From Bacillota bacterium (GTDB lineage Bacteria; Bacillota; Clostridia; Lachnospirales; Lachnospiraceae): a stretch of 64,000 bases of DNA. The notes beneath the pieces were generated by a model, which was given only the letters and a program-made list of their open reading frames with translations, ran no database searches and was not told the DNA's origin. The stretch spans positions 62,001 to 126,000 of the forward strand of contig JAEVYT010000005.1 in the NCBI GenBank assembly GCA_023392615.1. The letters run 5' to 3'. The translations under genes and the position numbers were made by a program. Of the stretch, positions 44,776 through 54,580 are shown piece after piece; position 1 is the stretch's first letter; each line of letters starts with the position of its first letter.

Positions 44776-46566
44776 TTGAAGTTTATAAAAAATAAAATAA
44801 ATGCTTTATCCATGGCGGTTCAACTAACTGTCATGCTCGTTCTATCCATGACCATTATTCTATTCTTGGTCGTAGGTTATTCTTATATTCGAAACATTGA
44901 TACCATTAACAAACTAGAAGCTTCGAGTCAACAGGCTCTGCTTTCCCTAGAGGATAAGAATTTAAATTCCTATGCAAATCAGCTTGATCAATATTCATTG
45001 TTGCTTCGAAGCGATGAGTCTTTTATGAAGCTGATTTCCTCGAACGAGAGCTTAACCCAAAGCAATATTATATATATCCAGAATCTTCTTCGTGTCAATT
45101 TCTATTCCCGTAACGATTTAACGCAGTATGATTTATATTTAGTGAATCAAGAATCTTCCTTTTCCATATCAAAAACCAATCGTAACATAATTATGAGGCC
45201 CTTCCTATCCGTGGCAGAATTAATGGGTTCCGATGTATTTACACAGCCACCGTATTTTCGTGTAATATATCCTGCTCCTAATGAGAGTGACTTTATTATA
45301 TATTACAGAACAATCATAGATATAAAAACGCAGAAACCTCTCGCCATCGTTAAACTCACCATTAATAATTCATACCCGAATGAACTAGCGCGTACTCAAA
45401 CGGAAAGCAATTCGATCTTTTGCTTGTCCAATGAAAATGGTAGAATTCTATATAGTAGCAATCCCGCCGTTATAAGTAAGAACGGTTATGATCCAAAACT
45501 GACTTTCCCAGATAAAAATCAGCAAACAAGTATTATACATCTAGGTAATGAAAAATTCCTATATGTTTCGATTAAGGACTTTGAAAGCGGATGGAGTGTA
45601 TTTTCCTTAAGCTCTCAGAATATAACCGATCAGTTAGCGAATTTGACACGCAATGTCACGGTTATCATCGGTATCATCGCTATCGCTATTGCCACATTAC
45701 TTGCCATTTTACTTGTTAAGCTGTTTACCAGACCTCTATCAAAGCTAGCTCATCGACTTCGTCAAGTAGGTAAGGGTAATTTTAAAACGACAATTGATAT
45801 CGGTGGTTGTAGTGAAATCAGCACATTAACAGAAGATTTTAACGCAATGATTATTCAGATTGCTAATCTAATAGAAAAAAATTATGTTACTGAGCTTAGA
45901 GAAAAAACCGCAAGATTACTTGCACTCGAGGCTGAGATTAACCCTCACTTTCTCTACAATACGCTGCAAACCATAAGTGCAAAAGCAGTAGAAAATGACC
46001 AACTACATATCCATGAGATGATTTTATCTCTCTCTAATATGTTTCGATATTCCATCAAGGGTGGAGATTTGGTTCCTATCAGAGAAGAGTTAAAACATGT
46101 TGAAAACTATCTCTTTTTACAAAAATCCAGATTTGAGGATCTAGTAGAATACTATATTCATGCTCCTGAAGATTGTATGGATATCCACGTTCCGAAGTTA
46201 TCCTTTATCACGATGATTGAAAACTCCATCATATATGGCATGGAGGGTTCCGGTCAAAAAATTGATATTAACATTACCGTTCAAAAGTGCAAGGATTATA
46301 TCTTATTGAAGGTAGAGGATAACGGTATGGGAATCCCTCCGGACAAGTTAAGCACTATAAAGAAATCTTTGGAGGACGTAGATGTCATTGATACTTCTGG
46401 TAAAAATAGAAGCATCGGTTTATATAATATAGCAAGCCGGCTTAAAATCTTGTACAACAAACGTGCAACATTAGAGATTGACAGTATTTATGGAAAATAT
46501 ACTTGTATCAGTATTAAGATTTTCCCTATTGAAGACACAGATTTGGAAGGTGATTCAAATGTATAA
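44776..46566 (+). CDS. YesM-type sensor histidine kinase
   Basis: A 596-residue membrane kinase. Helices near residues 14-38 and 290-313 bracket an extracytoplasmic Cache-like sensor. A HAMP segment follows, then the His_kinase domain with H391 in EINPHFLYNTLQ, and a HATPase domain with NSIIYGMEG and VEDNGMGIPPDKL. The TTG start has GAGGTG seven bases upstream. YesM kinases work with AraC-type YesN regulators, here overlapping by eight bases, and control nearby sugar transport operons. Confidence 0.92.
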   Translation: MKFIKNKINALSMAVQLTVMLVLSMTIILFLVVGYSYIRNIDTINKLEASSQQALLSLEDKNLNSYANQLDQYSLLLRSDESFMKLISSNESLTQSNIIYIQNLLRVNFYSRNDLTQYDLYLVNQESSFSISKTNRNIIMRPFLSVAELMGSDVFTQPPYFRVIYPAPNESDFIIYYRTIIDIKTQKPLAIVKLTINNSYPNELARTQTESNSIFCLSNENGRILYSSNPAVISKNGYDPKLTFPDKNQQTSIIHLGNEKFLYVSIKDFESGWSVFSLSSQNITDQLANLTRNVTVIIGIIAIAIATLLAILLVKLFTRPLSKLAHRLRQVGKGNFKTTIDIGGCSEISTLTEDFNAMIIQIANLIEKNYVTELREKTARLLALEAEINPHFLYNTLQTISAKAVENDQLHIHEMILSLSNMFRYSIKGGDLVPIREELKHVENYLFLQKSRFEDLVEYYIHAPEDCMDIHVPKLSFITMIENSIIYGMEGSGQKIDINITVQKCKDYILLKVEDNGMGIPPDKLSTIKKSLEDVDVIDTSGKNRSIGLYNIASRLKILYNKRATLEIDSIYGKYTCISIKIFPIEDTDLEGDSNV

Positions 46567-47305
46567 GGCGCTAATTATTGATGATGAAAAATCCTCACGT
46601 GTATTAATCTCCAAGCTCGGTCGGTGGCAGGATTTTGGAATTGAGCCTCCCATTACTGCTACAAATGGGGAAGATGGCTTTTCTATGATACGGGATTTCC
46701 GACCTAATATTGTATTTGTGGATATGCAGATGCCTATTATGGATGGTAATGAGTTCTTAAAACAGGCCTCAGTCACCTTTCCCGCGATAAAGTACATCGT
46801 AATCAGCGGCCATGATGAGTTCTCTTACGTAAAAACCGCTCTCCAGACAAAGGCAATTGATTACTTGCTAAAGCCAATATCAGGGAAAGAATTAAATGAT
46901 GTAATCGCACTTGCTGTGTCTGCGCTAAATAACGACACAGGACAAAGTATGGATATCAAACAGTCAGAAACCTATAATACGGCAGAAATCCCCGAGGTTA
47001 TAAAGGATTATCTCAATGAAAATTATACTACCGAAATCAACTTGACTGATATTAGTGATAAATACCATTTTACAAAAGAGTATCTATCAAAACTATTCAA
47101 GAAGAGTTATGGAATTGGTATCTATGAATACGTTCTTTCGCTACGAATGAATCGGGCAAAGGAGTTATTGTTGCGCGATGACATTCAGATACAACAGATT
47201 TCTGATCTTTTGGGCTATAGTAACAGTAATTATTTTAGTAAGGCGTTCAAGAATTATTTTTTTATCTCCCCAACCGATTTTAGGGAACAAGGGATGAAGC
47301 AGTAA
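46559..47305 (+). CDS. YesN-type response regulator with AraC DNA-binding domain
   Basis: A 248-residue regulator. The receiver domain has the acidic pair IIDDEKSS at the start and the phospho-acceptor D55 in VFVDMQMP. A C-terminal AraC/XylS domain (about 150-245) carries two helix-turn-helix motifs, with DISDKYHFTKEYLSKLFKK and the closing LLGYSNSNYFSKAFKNYF. It should activate the divergent importer/xylosidase operon when its kinase senses sugar. The ATG with GGAAGGTG upstream, overlapping the kinase stop, is chosen over an earlier start. Confidence 0.92.
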   Translation: MYKALIIDDEKSSRVLISKLGRWQDFGIEPPITATNGEDGFSMIRDFRPNIVFVDMQMPIMDGNEFLKQASVTFPAIKYIVISGHDEFSYVKTALQTKAIDYLLKPISGKELNDVIALAVSALNNDTGQSMDIKQSETYNTAEIPEVIKDYLNENYTTEINLTDISDKYHFTKEYLSKLFKKSYGIGIYEYVLSLRMNRAKELLLRDDIQIQQISDLLGYSNSNYFSKAFKNYFFISPTDFREQGMKQ

Positions 47306-47384
47306 TACCGAAACCAGTCTCTCCATACATAAAAGAATGATTGAAAAGCCATATGAACATAAGTAAATTTATATCATTATTTAA

Positions 47385-47430
47385 AACGGGAAGGCTATAG
47401 AATGAGACTCTATTCTACAACCTTCCCGCC
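47385..47430. terminator. Bidirectional terminator between yesN-like gene and metG
   Basis: CGGGAAGG pairs with CCTTCCCG, inner TAGAAT with ATTCTA; A/T-rich on both flanks. Confidence 0.8.
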
Positions 47431-47473
47431 TTATTTATTAACCTAATAGGTTTGTTCTGTTTATCACTTGAGA

Positions 47474-49447
47474 TTATGCAATCTCTGCTCCTGCAGGCAT
47501 CGGCTTCTCCGGAACCATAAGAGATAAGTTGCCTTCTGCATCCTCTGCACATAAGAGCATGCCTTCAGATAAAATTCCAGCTAACGTCGCAGGTTTAAGA
47601 TTTACCACAACCATAACCTTCTTACCCACCATCTCTTCCGCAGTATAATGCTGTTTAATTCCTGATACAATTTGTTTTACCTGCGAACCAATTTTAACCT
47701 GAGAACATAATAATTTCTTAGATTTTTTAACTTCTTCACAGGCGATGATTTCACCAATCTGGAACTGTAGCTTTGCAAAATCGTCATAGGTAATCTCTGC
47801 TTTTGCTTCGATATCAATCACATCTGCTGCCTTTTCTGTTACCACAGCTTCTGTTGTTACGTTTTCTACTTCTTTTGATGCTTCCACTTTTTCAAGTACC
47901 TCCTTAAGATCAAGTCTTGCAAATAAAATCTCCGGTGTTTCAGTCACTTTTGTGCCGTCTTCATATAAACCGTAGGTTGAGAGTTCTTCAATTGTTCTTT
48001 CCTTCGCATTAAGCTGAGTTAGGATTTTCTTAGCTGTTTCCGGCATAAAGGATGCCAGTAAGGTTGCCCCGATACAGATACTCTCGGTTAAGTTATATAG
48101 AACGGTTTCCAGACGAGCCTTCTTCTCTTCCTCTTTTGCTAATACCCAAGGCATGGTCTCGTCAATATATTTGTTACAACGTTTAAACAATGTAAATATC
48201 TCACTGATTGCATCAGCCACACGAAGTAGTTCCATCTTTGCTGCGACTTTCTTTGGTGTCTCAAGTGCTAAAGCGATAAGTTCCTCATCCACTGCTTCGG
48301 TTACCTTACCGTTTTGAACCACTCCGCCAAAGTATTTATTGGACATAGAGATTGTTCTGTTAACAAGGTTTCCTAACGTGTTAGCAAGATCAGAATTAAT
48401 TCTCTCTACCAACAGCTCCCATGTGATAATACCGTCATTCTCAAACGGCATCTCATGAAGTACAAAGTAACGAACCGCGTCCACGCCAAATAATTTAACC
48501 AAATCATCCGCATATATCACATTTCCCCTGGACTTACTCATCTTGTCACCGGCACTTCCCTGTAACAACCACGGATGGCCGAATACCTGAGTAGGTAATT
48601 CTTCTCCCAGCGCCATTAACATGATTGGCCAGTATATCGTGTGGAATCGGAGAATATCCTTACCAATCAAATGCAAATCTGCAGGCCAGAATTTTTTATA
48701 CAGGTCACTACTATTGCCGTCGGCATCGTAACCAATACCGGTGATATAGTTGCTTAATGCATCTATCCATACATATACGACATGTCTGTCATCAAAATCC
48801 ACCGGAACACCCCATTTAAAGGAAGTTCTAGATACACATAAATCCTGAAGTCCCGGAAGTAGAAAATTATTCATCATCTCATTCTTTCTGGATTCGGGCT
48901 GAATGAATTCCGGATGAGTATTAATATGCTCAATCAAACGATCCGCGTACTTGCTAAGCTTTAAGAAATAAGCCTCTTCCTTTGCAGGCTGTACCTCTCT
49001 GCCACAGTCCGGACATTTTCCATCTACTAACTGAGAAGAAGTAAAGAAAGATTCACACGGGGTACAATACATACCTTCATAGGTACCTTTATAGATATCT
49101 CCCTGCTCATATAGCTTTTTAAATATCTTCTGAATCTGAACCTCATGATCCGCGTCAGTGGTACGGATAAATTTATCATAGGAGGTATTCATTAAGTCCC
49201 ATATGTCCTTGATGGTTCCTGCAACATTATCGACAAATTCCTTTGGAGTTGTTCCTGCCTCAGCAGCCTTTAACTCGATTTTTTGTCCGTGCTCATCTGT
49301 TCCTGTCTGAAAGAACACTTCATGACCTTCAAATCTCTTGTAACGTGCGATGCTGTCTGCTAATACGATTTCATAACTGTTCCCAATATGTGGTTTACCA
49401 GAGGTATATGCAATCGCAGTTGTAATGTAATACGGTTTTTTACTCAT
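47474..49447 (-). CDS. metG: Methionyl-tRNA synthetase
   Basis: A 657-residue enzyme that charges tRNA-Met. The class I signatures are PHIGNSYE (HIGH-like, about 19-26) and KMSKSRGN near residue 300. Two CxxC pairs (CTPC and CPDC) form the zinc knuckle. The C-terminal 110 residues (YDDFAKLQFQIGEIIACEE onward) are the tRNA-binding, dimer-forming domain. A poorly conserved Val/Glu/Ala linker joins it. Transcription is controlled by the T-box leader upstream. Confidence 0.97.
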   Translation of the reverse strand: MSKKPYYITTAIAYTSGKPHIGNSYEIVLADSIARYKRFEGHEVFFQTGTDEHGQKIELKAAEAGTTPKEFVDNVAGTIKDIWDLMNTSYDKFIRTTDADHEVQIQKIFKKLYEQGDIYKGTYEGMYCTPCESFFTSSQLVDGKCPDCGREVQPAKEEAYFLKLSKYADRLIEHINTHPEFIQPESRKNEMMNNFLLPGLQDLCVSRTSFKWGVPVDFDDRHVVYVWIDALSNYITGIGYDADGNSSDLYKKFWPADLHLIGKDILRFHTIYWPIMLMALGEELPTQVFGHPWLLQGSAGDKMSKSRGNVIYADDLVKLFGVDAVRYFVLHEMPFENDGIITWELLVERINSDLANTLGNLVNRTISMSNKYFGGVVQNGKVTEAVDEELIALALETPKKVAAKMELLRVADAISEIFTLFKRCNKYIDETMPWVLAKEEEKKARLETVLYNLTESICIGATLLASFMPETAKKILTQLNAKERTIEELSTYGLYEDGTKVTETPEILFARLDLKEVLEKVEASKEVENVTTEAVVTEKAADVIDIEAKAEITYDDFAKLQFQIGEIIACEEVKKSKKLLCSQVKIGSQVKQIVSGIKQHYTAEEMVGKKVMVVVNLKPATLAGILSEGMLLCAEDAEGNLSLMVPEKPMPAGAEIA

Positions 49448-49611
49448 TTCCTTTCATTCCTTTCACTATTTCTTTCTTTTCATTAATCATATTATCTGCT
49501 AATTCATTTCCTTTAATGTGTGTTTCATGATGAGTGCGTATCCTTGGCGAATTGATTATTCTATAGGATAACCTGACTTTCTACTATACGTAACAAGTTT
49601 TTTCTGTAAAA

Positions 49612-49910
49612 ATAAAAAACTCCCGTCTTTAAATCACTTTAAAGACGAGAGGAACTCTCGTGGTACCACTTTAATTTGCCTTTACTTCACAGTAAAAGCC
49701 TCTATCGCTGCAATATCTACAGCATAGCAATATAACGGTTGCATCCGTCGCAGCCTAAGAATTCTCCTCGGTGCGCAGCTCCAAGACCATCTTCAGCAGC
49801 TTCTTTATACCCAAATTCGTCAGGTAGGAATGAGTCCGTCTCCCCTTCTCAGCTTACCGGGGTTCTCTGTTGACCAATCCACTGCTTACTCTTCTTTTCA
49901 TTGCCTTTTC
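49612..49910 (-). promoter_or_regulatory. Methionine T-box leader of metG
   Basis: A complete T-box element in the 5' leader. Stem I can be drawn from AAGA-GTA-AGCAG and CTGCT-GAAGATGG-TCTT, with the specifier codon ATG at 49790-49788. The T-box AAGTGGTACCACGAGAG is at 49655-49672, where uncharged tRNA-Met should pair. The competing terminator stem (TCTCGTCTTTAAA/TTTAAAGACGGGA, 49620-49649) is followed by TTTTTTATTTTT. Uncharged tRNA-Met should thus raise metG expression. Confidence 0.92.
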
Positions 49911-49923
49911 AATATTTATGCAA

Positions 49924-49952
49924 AGTATACCATGCGATATTTCCTTTGTCAA
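49924..49952 (-). promoter_or_regulatory. Sigma-A promoter of the metG T-box transcript
   Basis: TTGACA, 17 bp and TATACT on the minus strand, about 15 bp before the start of the T-box stem I. Confidence 0.8.
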
Positions 49953-50061
49953 AGGCTTTCTCCAATTCCAATATTGTAATCTAATTCTAAATACTGTTAT
50001 AATGTAATCGTACATTGATCTTGCTAATCATACATTAAGATCAATCGAAAGGAGCTTTATT

Positions 50062-52173
50062 ATGAATCATAAAAAAAATAATTCGAAACGATTACTATAT
50101 ATTCTACTCTTTTTATTAATGCTCATACCAATATCCGTCGGTGGATATAAAATTTTTATGTCCAATAGTACAAAATCTACGATTCCTCATGGCTATAAGA
50201 GTAACTCAGGAACTTCAACGAACACTACTTCATCACCGAGTAAGGAATCTAATGGTTCAAAAGGATATTCTTATTTTAATAATAACGGTTCCACAATGGA
50301 TAGTCGAATTAATACTCCAAAAGGATATGTTCGCGTACCATCCAACAAGAAGGAGTTTACCGGTTTTCTCAGATCTCTCAAATTAGAACAAGCGGGAAGC
50401 AAAGTTCACCTATACAACGGTGAACTGAAATCTGACCAATCTGCTCACTGTGCTGTATTTTCTATGGATATTGGAAAGAAAAATCTACAACAATGTGCTG
50501 ATTCTGCTATGCGCGTATTCGCTGAGTACTATTGGTCCATCGGTGACTATAGTAAAATTGCTTTTCATTTGACGAACGGTTTTTTCATGGAATATACGAA
50601 ATGGCGAGAGGGTTATCGTTTACAGGTGAATGGCAATAATGTTAGTTGGAAGAAAAGCGCTGATTACAATAAATCCTATGAATCATTTCGTGCTTATCTA
50701 GAGCAGGTTTTTAATTATGCTGGAACACTTTCTTTATCCCATGAGAGTTCTAAAATCAAAACAAAGGATATTCAACCGGGAGATATCTTCATAAAAGGCG
50801 GGAGCCCAGGGCACTGTGTAGTAGTAGTTGATGAAGCCATTAATCAGAGTGGTGAAAAAAGTTTTCTTCTCGCTCAAGGTTATATGCCGGCACAACAGTT
50901 TCAGATCCTTAAAAACCCCCTACATCCAGATGATCCTTGGTATTATGAAAAGGAACTAACTTACCCATTAAGAACTCCTCAGTATGTCTTTGATGAAGGA
51001 TCTCTTTTTCGGTGGAGTGACTTTCCGATCAACAAAGATAAGGTAAAGCCTGCATTTCCATCTGCTACCGAAAGTTCCAATCAAAACTCTGGCACTGTCC
51101 CCGTTATGTCCTCAAATGTCGTAGACCCTAAGAAGAAATCTACCTCGGTTAATTTATTGGCAGTGGGTGATAATTTAATACATATCCAAATTATAGAAAG
51201 TGGCAAGAAGAAAAATGGTACTTATAATTACGATCATCTCTATTCCAATATAAAAAATGATATATCAGCTGCAGATATCGCCGTAATCAACCAGGAAACC
51301 ATATTAGGCGGGAAAAGTATGCCTTATACCGGTTACCCCTCCTTTAATTCCCCAACCGAGATTGGTGACGCCGTTATTAAGGCAGGTTTTGATGTGGTAC
51401 TTCAAGCTTCTAACCACACCTTGGATAAAGGTGTTGAAGGTGTAGAAAATACTCTGTCTTACTGGAAGAAGTATCCTAATATTACCGTACTGGGCATTAA
51501 CTCCTCTCAAAAAGAACGCGATAAGATTGATATTGTAAACAAAAATGGCATTAAAATAGCTATGCTAAATTATACCTTTGGGTTAAACGGCGGTCAGAAG
51601 CCACCTAAGAACAAATCCTACCTTGTTAATATAATTGATAAAAAGAAAATGGCCATTGATATTAAAAAGGCTAAAGCACAAGCTGATTTTGTAGTTGTAT
51701 TTCCACATTGGGGTACCGAATATACCTATTCACCAACCAAATACCAAAATGATCTGACCCAATTCTTCTACAATAACGGAGTTGATCTCATCATAGGAGC
51801 ACACCCTCATGTAATTGAACCGGTAAAATGGATTAAAACAAAGCCTGATCATAGTATGCTTGTTTATTATTCCTTAGGAAATTTTATCTCATATCAAAGA
51901 GAGGCTCCCCGTATGCTGGGTGGTATGGCCAAAATTACAATTACGAAAGATTCCTCCGGTACTCGTATTACGAAATCTTCCATCACTCCAATTGTAACCC
52001 ATTATGAAAATGGACCTCCGGATTATCATTACGGAATCTACAAACTCCATGATTATAATGAGCAATTAGCCAAACGTCATGGTGTATCAGATCTGGCAAA
52101 GCAAGGTAAAATAACGTATAGTAAGCTTTGTAATCTTGCAAAACAGGTTCTGGGTAGCTGGTATATTCCCTAA
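50062..52173 (+). CDS. DUF4846-CapA fusion protein, membrane anchored
   Basis: A 703-residue protein. One N-terminal helix (about 10-28) anchors it, followed by a Ser/Thr/Asn-rich stalk. Residues about 85-325 are a DUF4846 domain (SAHCAVFSMDIGKK, DIFIKGGSPGHCVVVVD). Residues about 365-650 are a CapA/PgsA metallophosphatase-like domain with LLAVGDNLIH, VINQETIL, ASNHTLDKG, FPHWGTEY and IGAHPHVIEP. CapA domains act in poly-gamma-glutamate or cell-surface polymer handling. GAAAGGAG precedes the ATG. Single-gene unit with its own terminator. Confidence 0.85.
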   Translation: MNHKKNNSKRLLYILLFLLMLIPISVGGYKIFMSNSTKSTIPHGYKSNSGTSTNTTSSPSKESNGSKGYSYFNNNGSTMDSRINTPKGYVRVPSNKKEFTGFLRSLKLEQAGSKVHLYNGELKSDQSAHCAVFSMDIGKKNLQQCADSAMRVFAEYYWSIGDYSKIAFHLTNGFFMEYTKWREGYRLQVNGNNVSWKKSADYNKSYESFRAYLEQVFNYAGTLSLSHESSKIKTKDIQPGDIFIKGGSPGHCVVVVDEAINQSGEKSFLLAQGYMPAQQFQILKNPLHPDDPWYYEKELTYPLRTPQYVFDEGSLFRWSDFPINKDKVKPAFPSATESSNQNSGTVPVMSSNVVDPKKKSTSVNLLAVGDNLIHIQIIESGKKKNGTYNYDHLYSNIKNDISAADIAVINQETILGGKSMPYTGYPSFNSPTEIGDAVIKAGFDVVLQASNHTLDKGVEGVENTLSYWKKYPNITVLGINSSQKERDKIDIVNKNGIKIAMLNYTFGLNGGQKPPKNKSYLVNIIDKKKMAIDIKKAKAQADFVVVFPHWGTEYTYSPTKYQNDLTQFFYNNGVDLIIGAHPHVIEPVKWIKTKPDHSMLVYYSLGNFISYQREAPRMLGGMAKITITKDSSGTRITKSSITPIVTHYENGPPDYHYGIYKLHDYNEQLAKRHGVSDLAKQGKITYSKLCNLAKQVLGSWYIP

Positions 52174-52261
52174 TTAAGAAATTAATTGAACTTAACAATC
52201 TTCCTGCATATCGCCATTATTATGTTTTATGTAATTGAGAGGTATGCGGGTATAAACAAAT

Positions 52262-52313
52262 AAGGTTGACCGAAAAGGTATGTTATAAAAACATACGTTT
52301 CAGTCAACCTTAT
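52262..52313 (+). terminator. Terminator of the CapA fusion gene
   Basis: AAGGTTGAC with CAACCTT at the outside and TATGTT/ACATAC inside, then TATTTTATT. Confidence 0.8.
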
Positions 52314-52556
52314 TTTATTATCTACCCTCTCGCTTCCCCAGCTTCTTCCTCCGGATAATACCTTCTCACGTACTAGCCTATATTAGATTATCAAATTTTA
52401 GTGAATATGTCAATAGGAATTATAATATTTTATAATAATTATGTAATATTGCATAAAATATTTTCCACATATTATTACATTATATGTTCTGTATTGCTTA
52501 ATAAGAGGGAATCATATATTCTTAATATATGAAGTGAAGAAGGTGAGAAGAAGTTT
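52314..52556. other. AT-rich upstream region
   Basis: The stretch between the CapA terminator and the next gene is AT-rich with no gene. Runs such as TATTATTACATTATA may hold a promoter, but no clear -35/-10 pair was found. A GAAGGTGAGAAG ribosome binding site ends the region. Confidence 0.4.
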
Positions 52557-53291
52557 ATGGACAAGGGTTTATTTGATCAGATATGCGATGATGTGATTGG
52601 GAAAATTCAAACAAGAAATGGTATCGGGACTTTAGCTGAAAAGACTGTACATTCTGTAATTAAAAACTATTTGGCTCCTAATCAAATCAGTCATGAAATT
52701 AAAGTTGCCGGTTTCGTAGCGGATATCTGTACCGGTAGCGAGATTATTGAAGTCCAAACCAGGAATTTTGATAAACTTCGAAGAAAGCTTCAGGCCTTTC
52801 TTGAGGTTTCACCCGTTACCATCGTATATCCTATCCACAATATTAAATGGATTCGTTGGGTTAATCCACAAACAGGTGAAATTAGTCCACCTAGAAAATC
52901 ACCAAAGTCAGGCTCACCCTACAGCATTTTCCCTGAACTATATAAAATAAAAGATTTCTTGCTTAACCCGAATCTCAAGCTTAAGATTATAATGATGGAT
53001 TTGGAAGAATATCGTTTCTTAGATGGCTGGAGCCAGGATAAAAAGAAAGGTTCTACTCGCTGCGATCGTATTCCAACTGAATTAGTCAAAGAGGTAGAAA
53101 TCAATACACTTATGGATTATCGATTATTAATCCCTGAATCACTTAATGAAACGTTTACCTCAAAGGATTATAAGAAAGCGTCCGGACTAGCTCTGCACCA
53201 TGCACAAACTGCGCTACGGATACTTCATTATATTGGTCTTGTTGAACGAGTAGGAAAGAAGGGCAATACCTTTGTATATTCCCGTAGCTAA
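52557..53291 (+). CDS. Hypothetical protein, possible PD-(D/E)XK nuclease with winged helix
   Basis: A 244-residue soluble protein of unknown function. The N-terminal half has a helix with E (GTLAEKTVHSVIKNYL, about 22-37), then FVADICTGSEIIEVQTR (about 52-68), which looks like the E...D...ExQ pattern of PD-(D/E)XK nucleases, with Gln in the usual Lys place. The middle contains WIRWVNPQTGE and a basic Pro/Ser/Lys patch. The C-terminal 60 residues (SKDYKKASGLALHHAQTALRIL) look like a winged helix. Nuclease function is inference; no neighbour gives a clue. Confidence 0.55.
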   Translation: MDKGLFDQICDDVIGKIQTRNGIGTLAEKTVHSVIKNYLAPNQISHEIKVAGFVADICTGSEIIEVQTRNFDKLRRKLQAFLEVSPVTIVYPIHNIKWIRWVNPQTGEISPPRKSPKSGSPYSIFPELYKIKDFLLNPNLKLKIIMMDLEEYRFLDGWSQDKKKGSTRCDRIPTELVKEVEINTLMDYRLLIPESLNETFTSKDYKKASGLALHHAQTALRILHYIGLVERVGKKGNTFVYSRS

Positions 53292-53400
53292 TGTGACTTT
53301 TATGGATACTCCGATTAACGATTACATAGTAAAATAATTAATTTTTCCTAGTATATGTGGTATACTTGTTATTAATATTAGCATAAAGGAGGTTGGATTT

Positions 53401-54369
53401 ATGAGTGATGTATCAAATGAACAGATCGAAAATAACTCTGTAGAAGAGGAGGTTACCCCTGAAGTAATCCCGTCAATGGATGAATTTAAAGAGGAGATTG
53501 CTCGCTCTTTTAAGAAAATCAAAGAAGGGGATATCCTTACAGGAACTGTAATCGGTATCTCTGAGACCGAAGTAATTCTCGATCTTGGCTATTATGCAGA
53601 AGGAATTATAAAACTTGAGGAACTAAGTAATGACCCCTCTTTCTCCATCAAAGCCGATGTTACGAAGGGAGAAGAGATCTCCGCAACTGTAATTCGTGAG
53701 GATGATGGTAAGGGTAATATCTTACTTTCCAGGAAACGTGCGGATGATATTCTCGCATGGGATCATCTGGTGGAAGCTTTAAATAATAAAACTAAATACA
53801 CCGTTAAAATATCGCAAGCCGTTAACGGAGGAGTAGTAACTTATTTACATGGTGTTCGTGCCTTTATCCCAGCTTCTCAGCTATCCCTATCCTATGTAGA
53901 GGATGTATCAGAGTGGATTGGCAAAGAAGTGGAAATAGTTGTAATCACAGCCTCAGCGGAAGATAAAAAGTTAGTATTATCCGCTAAGGAAGTGGAACGA
54001 GAGAAGCAAAACAATGAAAAGAGCAATAAAATCTCACATCTACAGATCGGAGTTGTAACTACCGGCGTGGTAGAAAAGATAGCTCCGTACGGCGCTTTTG
54101 TTAACATTGGTGACGGATTAACCGGTTTAGTTCATATCTCGCAAATCTGTGATAAACGAATTAAATCTCCGAGCGAGGTTCTAAAAGAAGGGGAAAATGT
54201 AACAGTTAAGATCATCGATGTGAAAGAAGGTAAGATAAGCTTAAGCATCAAAGCGGTTGAAGAAAAGGAAGAAGTCGTTGAAGATATCGAAGCGGCCCCT
54301 TCCACATTTACCACCGGGGAAGAAGCGACTACAGGACTCGCTGCATTGTTAAAGAATATTAAGCTATAA
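53401..54369 (+). CDS. S1 RNA-binding domain protein (ribosomal protein S1-like)
   Basis: A 322-residue protein with three or four S1 domains: about 38-105 (GDILTGTVIGISETEVILDLG), 120-185 (LHGVRAFIPASQLS) and 213-283 (GVVEKIAPYGAFVNIGDGLTGLVHISQI, shown in part as YGAFVNIGDGLTGLVHIS). Acidic ends flank them. It is the short S1 homologue of clostridia, shorter than E. coli RpsA (557 residues), and probably binds mRNA on the ribosome. The AAGGAGG site precedes the ATG. An extended -10 (TGGTATACT) stands about 40 bp upstream. Confidence 0.9.
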   Translation: MSDVSNEQIENNSVEEEVTPEVIPSMDEFKEEIARSFKKIKEGDILTGTVIGISETEVILDLGYYAEGIIKLEELSNDPSFSIKADVTKGEEISATVIREDDGKGNILLSRKRADDILAWDHLVEALNNKTKYTVKISQAVNGGVVTYLHGVRAFIPASQLSLSYVEDVSEWIGKEVEIVVITASAEDKKLVLSAKEVEREKQNNEKSNKISHLQIGVVTTGVVEKIAPYGAFVNIGDGLTGLVHISQICDKRIKSPSEVLKEGENVTVKIIDVKEGKISLSIKAVEEKEEVVEDIEAAPSTFTTGEEATTGLAALLKNIKL

Positions 54370-54481
54370 TATGGTTAATGACAAAAGAGATACACTTAAC
54401 TCTAGTCATTAATTATCTTATAGAGTTTGAGATATCGAATTGATTAATTTGACAGTGCGTTCTGACTTGAGTGTAGACAAA

Positions 54482-54540
54482 TAGGATATTAAAGTTCAAG
54501 GTAACAAAACACATGTTGGTCTTTGAACTTCAATATCCTA
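54482..54540. terminator. Bidirectional terminator between S1 gene and alarmone synthetase
   Basis: TAGGATATT with AATATCCTA and inner AAGTTCAA with TTGAACTT. The genes converge here. The loop of about 20 bp is AT-rich. Confidence 0.8.
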
Positions 54541-54580
54541 TTATATTGTTGTATAGTTTCTATTAATGTAAAATCTCACT

